Positions 1 through 9,300 of a stretch of DNA of 64,000 nt are shown one piece after another. The notes below the pieces were generated by a model. It saw nothing but the letters and a program-made list of their open reading frames with translations, was not told the DNA's origin and searched no databases. Made by a program: the position numbers and the translations under genes. Numbering within the stretch: the first letter of the stretch is position 1; every line of letters starts with the position of its first letter. Source of the stretch: Ancylostoma caninum (taxonomy: Eukaryota > Nematoda > Chromadorea > Rhabditida > Ancylostomatidae); the NCBI GenBank assembly GCA_037903475.1, contig JBAJFG010000562.1:1674001-1738000 (forward strand), written 5' to 3'.

Positions 1-32
1 AGAAAGTGAACCAAAGCTGATATTCGTCCCAG

Positions 33-242
33 GGAAAATACCAATTCAGTGTACGCGTTGGTGATCGATTCATGACCATTCCGGAAGCAGAGGAAGTGCT
101 GCAGAGGATGTTGAAGGCAAATGTAGAAAAAGGTGGTGCTAGCTTTTCCGTTCTCTCGAAGAACTTTTTTAACCTATTGATGACTGAGCTACTCAGCGGT
201 GAGCCGCGCATTTTTTTCGCAGTGGTTCAACCTGTGAAATAG
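33..242 (+). CDS. terminal coding exon of an unrecognised gene entering from the left edge
   Basis: A 69-codon open frame runs from a likely splice acceptor (CCAG at 29-32) to TAG at 240-242. It contains VRVGDRFMTIPEAEEVLQRM, then a Lys/Gly/Ser stretch and a hydrophobic, phenylalanine-rich end finishing in FFAVVQPVK. The mix of charged and hydrophobic residues looks like a folded domain, not random translation. The same frame has a TGA at 18-20, so the exon must begin after it. A second frame upstream (ESEPKLIFVPGK) is also open and would join the main frame if one A of the AAAA run at 35-38 were removed, so an indel is the alternative to a splice site. I do not recognise the family. The frame and stop are directly visible; that this is a real last exon is inference. 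Confidence 0.5.
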   Translation, partial: GKYQFSVRVGDRFMTIPEAEEVLQRMLKANVEKGGASFSVLSKNFFNLLMTELLSGEPRIFFAVVQPVK

Positions 243-1607
243 TTAGGCCGTGACGGTCTTGGCGTTCTTTTTAGATGGTAACGCGATAAGTTCCAAGCAA
301 TTTGATTGTAAAAATCTGTTTTGGAATTTTTATGAAACTTTTACAACAGAGAAAGGAGCCAGAACCTGAGAAAATATTTGACACATGCAAAAAAGGCCGG
401 GATCGTCAATGGATCAAGGGGTCGCCACACTATCAGAATCGTTTTCAACATTCTTGTGCGGGAATAATCTCGAGTACCTTCTGATCACAACAAATCCGTG
501 CAGAAGAGCGGTGAAATCCCTTTTCAAGACCGTAATTTTGGAAAGCTTGGGGGGAAGAAGGGGGATCAAAGTAGAACTACGGGGTTTCCGCATCGTCCAG
601 TCCCTTGCTGGTCACATATGGAGCACCGTTCCTATTTTGGCGGTGGATGGTGAGGAACCTCCTCGAAGTGGAGGGGTATCTGGAGATCCGCTCTCTACAT
701 CATTGAGAGCCCTCGTCCTCCCTTATTAGTCACCCCCCCCCCCAACTCTCACGCATAGCTACTGTGCCCAGCAGCTCCTGGAGATCCATTTCAAATGAAA
801 ACATCAAAAGCGATTACTAGATGAGACGGCGTTTTTGTTACACATCGCTTTATAGGGAAACAAGCCGCAGCACGTGCCGAGGCTGGTGTCACCTATGAAG
901 ATAAAGACCCTGTGGTTGTGCAAAGACCGCCCAATGATAGAGTATCCAGAGAGCGGTTTGTACTATAATTCTCGTTATCGTATGGTTTGAGTGAAAGCTA
1001 GAGCGGTTGTGATGCAGCTGCACTGAACCTTGGCATGTCAGCCGACGGAACGATCGCACTATCTTTCACGCTACTCTGAAGAACCTCATTGGCTCCAAAT
1101 AATTATACACTTTACAGCGTTCTCAGAAGTGCAGAGGATTTGAACGCTGCTCCTCCTTCATTTAGGTGAGCTCCAACGAGTAATCCATATGTTTGTATAG
1201 TTTGCGCTGATGAAATGGATGAATTTGTTGTAGGAATGGCGAAATGAGTTCTAGTTAAAGCCACAGTAGTAGTATGCCGCTCTTCCTCAAACGCATAACC
1301 GCGCCGCTTTGAGGTATAAAAAGAGACAAATCGCATCCCTCGCTCTGCTCCTTTCTTCCTCCTTCATTCATTTGCGGGACCCATGTATTCTCTGTATCCT
1401 ATTCAAACTCGCTTCTATTTTTTGTCTCTTTGCAGTTAATCTGCTGGTATCTGGCCAGGGGCAGGAGGACGTCTACTATTGGTGAAAGTCAATCCACCTC
1501 TTTTGAATGCATTGAATTCTCACCTTAATGCTGTATATATCAATACGTCTGATCATCACTTTGCATACTCACTACACTAATCACTATTAGACATTCCTCG
1601 CGTTTAA

Positions 1608-1609
<2 letters not shown>

Positions 1610-1702
<93 letters not shown>
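1610..1702. repeat. (AT)n dinucleotide microsatellite
   Basis: About 93 bases of uninterrupted alternating T and A. Length in an assembly is likely unreliable. Confidence 0.97.
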
Positions 1703-1704
<2 letters not shown>

Positions 1705-1758
1705 CCAACTCATGCCTCATGCCTACACTTATGCTAAATTATAGTTCACCACCCTGAT

Positions 1759-2250
1759 CGTCCGGCTAACGCCGGCCTCTTAGGCTTCTTTCTCGCTCGC
1801 TTCGATCGCCATGCTTTCGACTGAAAATTCCTCCGCTACTGGACCCCAACGCATCCCTTTCACAGCAGTAACCTTTTTCAAATAATTTCCCCACCGTCCT
1901 TGCTGTCTCACGTCTACTGGGTCGACCCCTTCTCTCTAGACCATACTCATCCGCGCTGATCTGATGAAGGTAGACAAATAAACACCAAGACTTATTCATT
2001 TACTTTGTGATATGAACAATTGTTGGTCTTCCTAGCGACCAAAATGGACCAAAACACCTGTCAGTTCAGGTAAAAATAAGAATTTACACACTATTCGTAC
2101 ATACTCGATCCATTGAGCACCGTGATATAGTTGAGATTTTTCGGTAGGGGCTGCTTCTCTCGCACAAACACACACATAAAATGCCAATTAATATTAAGTG
2201 TGATTTGTCAAGCATCAGTAGGAGTCTGGAAGTCCGGCGTTAGCCGGACG
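1759..2250. mobile_element. possible small DNA element bounded by 17-bp inverted repeats
   Basis: CGTCCGGCTAACGCCGG at 1759-1775 is matched by its exact reverse complement at 2234-2250. The 458-bp interior has no supported coding sequence. No clear target-site duplication was found, so the boundaries are uncertain. Confidence 0.45.
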
Positions 2251-3036
2251 GCCTGACTGTTATTTTCATACCAAACAATTGAACATGAGTTTTTCAGAGG
2301 GAAACTTGACAGACGAGCGTTCGCGGCTGCAGAAGCGCAGAGAGCAAGCGACGACTCGGACTGTAATTTCAGTCATTTGAATAAAGTGGTGAGGAGGGAC
2401 GACGAAGTGACAACGATAGTGGTCGCTTTTGTGTTCGGGATCATCGCGTTCGCAGTGTTATCCTTGTTGGTATCCAAGGTCACGAACTACACGACAATGG
2501 CAACAGAATGATAACGAAAAAACATACAAAATCAATCATAAAGAGATTGCAATTTTTATTTGTTGTACAACCGGGAAGAATTAAAATTAACTACAATTGA
2601 TTGTGTGTACTTACTCAAAAAGTTCAGGAAAGTGTATTTACTCATTATTCAGAAAATTTCAGACATTAGCTAGTTTTGTGGTGGCTTAATGAAACAAAAA
2701 AAAAAGAAAAAGAAAATACAAAAATACCTTAACGTTGTAAAAAGGACAAATTTGATGTTTTGAACAGATTTGTGAAAATTCTTCAAAAATCTGACATTCT
2801 GACATAGTTTCTCATGTAGAAGACCACTGAGAGGTCAATCAAATTGGAATTCCAATGATATTCTCCTTCCGGACGCCTTACAATATTAGGAAAATGAAGG
2901 AGTGAGCCCAAGCAACCCTACTCTGTAGTTAAAGAGAACTGTTTTGTTCGCTCATAGCTCCTAGAAGCTCCTTAGTCCTACGCAATTGTGAGTTTGTAGG
3001 AGTTCCCCGTTTGGGAGCGCACTTTAGAAGTGCAGA

Positions 3037-3106
3037 AATAAATAAATGGATAAATAAAAAATAAATAAATAAATGAATAAATAGATGAATGAATGAATAA
3101 ATAAAA
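3037..3106. repeat. AATA/ATGA tetranucleotide microsatellite
   Basis: Roughly 70 bases of imperfect AATA and AATG units, followed by unique sequence. Confidence 0.9.
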
Positions 3107-3374
3107 GTGTATGATTCCTGCTGTAATTGAAATCATTGGCATTGTTGATCCGCAATTAAATATAGTCTGTTAGCTTAAAGGCAGTGTGTCACCTCGTTTC
3201 GGTGGGCGGAAAATGCGCCAAGGGACGCTAGACCTCTTCGTCACGCTAGTTCCAAATATGTAAGTCGAAGCTCATAAAAATGACGAAAACCCCGTTTTTG
3301 GACGGTCCGACGGATAAATCACGGTAAGCGTAAGTGTGAGTAACAGTGGGCACACATTTGTGCGCTGCATCGCG

Positions 3375-3450
3375 TGCTGGCGTAGCTCAGTGGGTTAAGC
3401 GAATGATCGACGTCGTGGCGGTCAGGGGATCGAATCCTGTCCTGTGCCTC
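3375..3450 (+). repeat. tRNA-like sequence (SINE head or tRNA relic)
   Basis: A Pol III A-box-like GGCGTAGCTCAGTGGGT is followed about 45 bases later by a B-box-like GGATCGAATCC. The arms between do not make a clean cloverleaf, so this is more likely a tRNA-derived SINE or pseudogene than a working tRNA. Confidence 0.55.
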
Positions 3451-3519
3451 CGTTTTGCAAATACATATAGTATGCTGCCTACGGCTGCTGCAGTTATCTA
3501 ACAAACACCAATATAAAAA

Positions 3520-3702
3520 GTAGCCCGGATGGCTCAGTGGTTTGAGTGGCAGATTGCAATCTGTCCCTGTCGCTGGTTCCACTCCGTTGGAGATCCAGAG
3601 TTAAGTATCGCGGTGTTTGGGGTTCACTGCTTGGAACGTCCCCCGTGATCTCCTTCGGGTAGTCCAGGAAGGCATCCGGCAACGTTTTGCATAAATTTCT
3701 AA
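3520..3702 (+). mobile_element. tRNA-derived SINE
   Basis: The head has an A box (GATGGCTCAGTGGTT), an anticodon-arm-like hairpin around TTGCAA and a degenerate B box (GGTTCCACTCC). An unrelated body of about 100 bases follows. This head-plus-body layout is typical of SINEs. A 61-bp sequence lies on both sides of the 3374-3702 interval (3313-3373 and 3703-3763, about 3 mismatches). Confidence 0.6.
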
Positions 3703-3784
3703 GATAAATCACGGTAAGCGTAAGTGTGAGTAAGACTGGGCACACATTTGTGCGATGCATCGCACACATTTGTACGCTGCACAA

Positions 3785-3895
3785 GCTTTTGGGCGAACAA
3801 CTTGTCGGCAAGGAAGTGTGAAGACAAGTTGTCGACAATCTTTCGGGTGAGCAAGTTTCAGATGCGATCAAAAACTTGCTTTTGAGGTTCTGAGA
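3785..3895. repeat. dispersed repeat rich in GTCGACAA units, copy 1
   Basis: Contains AAGTTGTCGACAA and GAGCAAGTTTCAGATG segments that recur at 10800-11060, partly inverted. This non-coding repeat family is of unknown class. Confidence 0.5.
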
Positions 3896-4115
3896 AATTA
3901 TGGAAAATCTAAAACAACTATGCGCACTTCATGGTCTTTAAGGCGGTGTTGATGTAAATTTAGTAACTTGATGCTGTTCCTGTTCAAAATCCAGGCTTGA
4001 TAGCGTAGATCATGATTTCGGACGGTTACAGAATTTTTCCATTGTATTTCACATGGCTATCGTCAAATTCACATAACCGAACCACTGGTAATGAAAACAA
4101 GTATTAATTCACATT

Positions 4116-4121
4116 TTTATT
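4116..4121 (-). terminator. poly(A) signal for the minus-strand exon at 4234-4535
   Basis: TTTATT on the plus strand reads AATAAA on the minus strand, about 115 bases past the stop codon at 4234. The spacing suits a nematode 3' UTR. Confidence 0.5.
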
Positions 4122-4233
4122 CGTGTAGAAATAAGCAATACAAGTAGAACCGCTGACATCTGCACCACAAATACTCCTGCTATTTTCACGCTGAACCGGC
4201 TATTTTGCTCATTTGACCCTGCAATCCATAATT

Positions 4234-4535
4234 CTAACTGGAGCCATACGAGAAATACGCTATTTCTAAAGATTTTACGTACATGCACGCTCTTCCATTT
4301 AGTATTAGCTTCTTAATTGTCCTGCCTTGCATCTCTGCATTGAGAACCAGCGTGTGAAGTTCATCAGTTTCCTGATCCTTGACGCGAAATGTCGCATCGA
4401 AGGTTAAATGGTCCGATTTCTCTCCGGGGGAACTGAAGTAAAATTTTGAATAATCAATCACTTGGACTGTTAGTGGTACTTGAAGGCCCTGTTCTACCAC
4501 AAGATTGTCTTTGAGGTTTTCCAACGAAAAAATCT
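4234..4535 (-). CDS. terminal coding exon of an unrecognised gene
   Basis: About 100 codons stay open from a possible acceptor (CTCCTAG ending at 4536) to TAG at 4234-4236. The protein is rich in well-spaced hydrophobic and charged residues, with segments VPLTVQVIDYSKFYF, TFDATFRVKDQETDEL and LVLNAEMQGRTIKKLIL, suggesting a beta-rich domain. There is no ATG at the left end, so it should be a non-first exon. An AATAAA lies 115 bases downstream. The exon's 5' edge abuts a foldback repeat (4525-4905), so a TE origin or TE-supplied splice site is possible. I do not recognise the domain. The poly(A) signal and residue pattern argue it is real; the upstream exons were not found. Confidence 0.45.
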
Positions 4536-4905
4536 CTAGGAGTGCTTGATCACGATGATATAAATGATTCCATGCAAAAATGGAAGAAATCCGTTACCGA
4601 GCCCCATTTCTAGGGGAGCATGTGGGCGGAGCCTTGGGTGTGGCCAGGCCTGGAAGCTTCTGAATAATGCACACCTTCTGAGAAAATTTGTAATCCTAGT
4701 AAGAGTTTCTTATTATTCTCCCTCAAAAAAAAAGAGTCGCTCGATGTATGACTAGAAAGGGAGGGCATGGTGTGAGTGCTTCGTGCTCCAGACGTGGCTC
4801 CGCCCACAAGCTCCACAAATGCTGAGGCTTGGAGGCGCGCGCCGAATCACTTTCAGCATTTTGATCAGTAGCTCTCGGCGATTCCGAAAAAAAAAATCTC
4901 AGAAA
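4525..4905. mobile_element. foldback (palindromic) element, family A, copy 1
   Basis: The left half contains CATGTGGGCGGAGCC and the right half its inverse GGCTCCGCCCACAAG, with further matching ends (CTCTAGGAG and TGATCA blocks). The same left-end sequence starts copy 2 at about 5640. Ends are approximate. Confidence 0.55.
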
Positions 4906-5639
4906 CGATTCTGAAATTCTTTTGAAGTGTGTCACAGCTCCCATAAGACTCATTGGAAACTTATCGACGCCAAAAAATTGGTTGTTGTCTATCACGAAAA
5001 AAGAAAAAACAGGCCCAAAAACAGTACCGCCATGCTTAAGTTATCTCGTTCATATCGCAAAAAGTAAACAACTAAATCACTAGTAAAAACAAATATATAA
5101 AATAATAATTCGATACTCTAGCAGTATTAGGGCAACTCGTCCACAATTCGGCTGTTTTTTGGGAAAAGGTTATCTGTTTGCTAACTGAGGATCAGTTTTT
5201 ATTGATTTGAAGGAAGGCTTGATTGAGCGCACCAACCGCAGAGAAGTAGTGCCGCCCAGTTTTTCACACAATGCGCCACACTCCTTAGGACGAATTCCTG
5301 CCTAGTAACTCACTGAGGTCGTGCTGTTCTCATCGGTGGTGTTTCGCTTCCTCTTCTTCTATCGGCCATCCAAGCCGCTGAGCTTCCAAGATAGTGACCG
5401 CGACAGCGTGGGCTCACAGGTGCAAGCGATCCACGTGGAGATCTACTCCTTGGAAGCGCTGCGGTGCGTTTCTTGCGAGGACCTGTAGCAAGCGCTCTAT
5501 TTTTCATTGTGACTTGATTATACCACTTTGATCTATGAATATGTTTTCGGTGTGGAAGCGCGTGCGTGCTCGTAGCGGCTCCTCGCCTTGCGTTAGGTGT
5601 GCGCAGGATGCGGACCAGCCGTTCAAAGAATCCACCTCA

Positions 5640-6055
5640 GAGTCGTTTTCGAGAATTCTCGGTGAGAAAAATCTCTAGGAGCTCCTGATAACAATGGTAC
5701 ACGTGATTCCGTGCAAAACTACCGAAGAACCCGTTTTCGAGCCACAACTTTCGCGAAGCTTGTGGGCGGAGCTAAGGCAGGACTTCACTACGGTGTTTTC
5801 AATGTACACCCTCGTTAGTCACACATGGAGCGCACTCCCTAATTCTACGACGAGTACGAATTCTATAGGAAGGTGTGCTGCCGAAAGTGCATTTTTTTTC
5901 CAAATTCTCGTCCTTCCGCCTTGGCCGCACCTCGGCTCCGCCTACAAGCTCCCCAGAAAATGGGACTTAAAAATTGTTTTTTCGACCGTTTTGCACGGAA
6001 TCACGTATGCCGTTGTGATCAGCAGCTCGTGGACACTCTTTCTCTAGAAAATGAT
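5640..6055. mobile_element. foldback (palindromic) element, family A, copy 2
   Basis: The left arm has ATCTCTAGGAGCTCCTGAT, CACGTGATTCCGTGCAAAAC and GCTTGTGGGCGGAGC. The right arm has these inverted, ending GGAATCACGTATGCCGTTGT and TTTCTCTAG. A degenerate relative of the right arm occurs at about 28630-28680. No coding capacity, consistent with a non-autonomous element. Confidence 0.65.
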
Positions 6056-6269
6056 AAAAACTATCCGGAAGGGGGGGGCGGGGGAAGGGGGATGTTTCTA
6101 AGGTCACCATACAAGACAATTTGAAAGTGTTTCCGTTGAATTCCTCGTGTGGAATTTTTTTCTTTAAAATAGTAGCACCGGCTCATGGCTAGCGGACCTG
6201 TAGCCCACGTCCTTTTTTTGGAATGCTTCACTTTGCTGTCTAAACAGCCAAATGGCAGGCCATGCTCAC

Positions 6270-6332
6270 CTACCACAATCGGAGCCGCGACGCACACGTG
6301 CGCGTCCCACCTTCCATCGAGTGCCCCGTCCG
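6270..6332 (-). CDS. unknown gene, Arg/Gly-rich exon
   Basis: Acceptor TTTGTCAG, donor GGTAG|GTGAGC (or GTG|GTAGGT four bases earlier). It encodes GRGTRWKVGRARVRRGSDC. The basic composition could partly reflect the nearby CG-rich repeat family, so confidence is limited. Confidence 0.35.
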   Translation of the reverse strand, partial: RTGHSMEGGTRTCASRLRLW

Positions 6333-9300
6333 CTGACAAAAAGTGTAAACTCCGTGTTACAGCGTATTTCCATCTCACTTACTTTTGGCAGTTTTTGTGA
6401 GACTTCCAGCTCGAGCAGTGCATAAGTTCGAAATTGTTTGGGTTGATCTGCTGCGAGATTTCTTCTTGCCTTTCTGCTTTTCCTCCGCTCTCTGCAATTT
6501 TTGGAAATTACTTGTGGCGCTTTAGCAGTACAGTTCAATCACTGTAAAACAGTGATTAAGCTCAATTTAAATTTTAGAAATCAAGCTCAAATTAAATCAA
6601 AAATCACTGTAAAACAGAACAGATACAATACTTGCCGCTGCTTTCGCCGCCTCATTCTTCTCATCACGTCTCTCCGATTCCATTGTTCGTAGATAGAAAT
6701 CTCTTCTCAATTTTTCGCTAGCTAAACAGTATGAGCAAGAGGAAAATACTTACAAAACATCCACAAACCTAACTCACCGGTCATTTTTGGTGTATACAGC
6801 CTTGGATCAGTAACTGGGCTAACGAGGACTTCTGGATTCACTGTAACAGTCAAGGTTGTACTGCTTTGTCGTTGTGTTTATGGGATTGAGGTTAAACCAT
6901 CGAGAGAAAACGTTTTCATAGATAGAAAATCGCTGAAGTTCAGCAAAATAAGGAGAAAAAACCGGACCGATTTTCAACTTCTCACTAGGAGATGATCCGC
7001 GTTTGCTCACGGCCAGAGCTGTACGGACAGGAGACTCTGCTCTAAAAATTTCGACAGGATTTCTAAACCCCGGAAAAAAGTCCTGTACTAGCGCACAAGT
7101 GCTTATTCAAAAAAAAACTACTTGATTTGTTTTGAATCGCTGCTCTTTCGTATAGGTATAGTTCTTGCCTGAATTTTATGCGTTCAAAGTGGTGAGAAAT
7201 TTCTGAAAGAAAAGTTGCAAGGCAAAATCTATCCGTACCCTTCTTTTCGTCACAGATTTCTTTGGTGACGATGACTCTGTCGACGCCTGTTCTGAAGACT
7301 TCCCTACACACAGCTGGACGGATGTTGACTTGGGCTGTACTTCCTGACAAATGTGTCTGAACAATAAATTATCAGTCAAACCAAGGCGATATGGGCACTC
7401 TCAAACATGCTGCCCGTGCATTCTGGGCTTCACGACCTGGACTTCTTTCAAGACCACTTCATCCTGCTGTCCAGAAAGCTTCCGCAATTAACCGCTGTCG
7501 GACTTACTGGATTTTTTCATGAAGTATGCTTAATGCCGCATGGTCATTCGAGGAGAATGTCGCTCAGGCACCGCGAATAATGCTGACACGCAAACGAGTG
7601 CGTCTCATTTGCCTCTGGGCTGCGTCAGAGTAGCGTGTGAGCCTACTCTTTATCATATAGACGTAAGCGAGTACCATTATCATATCACTATCATATAGTT
7701 GTAAAAGCGAAAAAGGAATCTATCTATTATAAGGACACTGTGAAGAACTGCAGGACTGTAGCAGTGCGATGGAATAGATTCCATTTGCGCACTTGTACGG
7801 ATTTCTGGGTCGTACGGGCTAAGGAAAGATGGAAATAAGACGAACATCATGAGAAATGATAGGTCTCAAGCCAACACTCATCTCAAAGAAGCCCAACGTG
7901 AGCAGTTGCAGGGATCCAAAGGCCTTGGATTACTCATAGAAGGGGAGAAGTTGGCGTCCACAGTGGAAATCCACAAAAGGTTTGGGACGCCATTTGCGTT
8001 GAAAAAGTACTTTACTTGGAAGAAACCCAGTATTTCACGCAATGCCAGATTACGTCTATTTCCATCGTTGGAGGTGTCAGTTCTCCTGTACGGATTCGAA
8101 ACTCAGACTCTGATAAGGGTGTACGTGAACAAACTTGAGAAGACGTGCCCTATGAGCACTAGCGATATCAGCAAGATGTTGCGAGATGGGTGATCAATGT
8201 GCTAGGAGATTAACGTTGCGAAAGCGTACCTCTTTCACACCAGGCCACTTTCATTCTACATGGATTGCTGCCAGACACCTTCGGATGTCGCCGTTCCTTA
8301 CCTCCCATTCCACCCGATGCCTTTTTATCCGCTTATCACCCGTCTTATAAATTTCAACGTTGTGAAAAGTAAACGTTGCGGTCGTTTGGCTTCTCGCCTG
8401 TTGAAATCATTCTCTTCTAATAATCTAATGCAAATCTTCAAACAGGTACCCCCGCAAAACCATCGAAGCAACAGCCGGCGAAAAAAAAACCCGAAAATCA
8501 GAACACGCACGATGGTTTGGAATGTTCGCAGTATAGACCTCATCCTATCACCACACGCCCTCTGGATTAAAACTAGGATCTATGCCCCTTCAATAGCTAC
8601 GGATTGACCACACCAATCCTACAATATTTAAAAGAAAATAAAAAAAATAAACTCACCCACAATTACATCTGAAGTACACGTTGTCAGCGTGCATAATGGT
8701 CACGTGACCTTTACGTAAGCTACCGTTGTTTCTGAGATCTTCCGGTATTTCAACTGCTGTATCCTGTGCTGGTGCACTAGTGACACTAGGCTTCGATGGT
8801 GCGGCCGTAGTTCTTTTGCTCGACGGTGGACGGTAGGGATTTTTTCGCGGTTTCTTTAGGATAACCCCATGTAAGCAACGTAGCGCCGGTGGCTCGGACA
8901 ACGCTCGAGGCGATGATTTCCCAGATGATCCAGCCTTTCCCCGGTTGAGCTTCGAACTTGGTTTCCTAACACGAGATGTCCGATGTTTTGAACGCAACGA
9001 TGCATTGGATCGAGAGTTATTAGCAGAGCTGAAACAGTCTGAGTTCTAGAGAATTTTTGGCTTTCAGGAAGGGGGAAAAATGGGGCCCGAAGCCAGATTT
9101 CTTATAGTAGATAAAGCGTTATAAGTATTCTATATAGGCAAACCTGCGACTAGATGATACCCATCGCTCCAGTGCAGCAGCATAAAGCCCTTCGAGTTCT
9201 CTGAAAGAACGGACTTTTCATCTACACTTTCTGCTGTTTGTAACCACATCACTGCACTGCTGTACTCCTTAACTCATCCCCACTAAAACGTTCTTGTGGT

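Larger units (their letters stand above)
243..3312. other. intergenic stretch, no supported gene
   Basis: No open frame here shows splice sites or a recognisable domain. It holds a long AT dinucleotide run, a pair of perfect 17-bp inverted repeats about 0.5 kb apart, and an AATA/ATGA microsatellite, each listed separately. Confidence 0.6.

Noticed and set aside
3375..3595. Functional tRNA genes
   Set aside because: A and B boxes are present but the cloverleaf arms do not pair well and SINE-like bodies follow, so a SINE is the better explanation.
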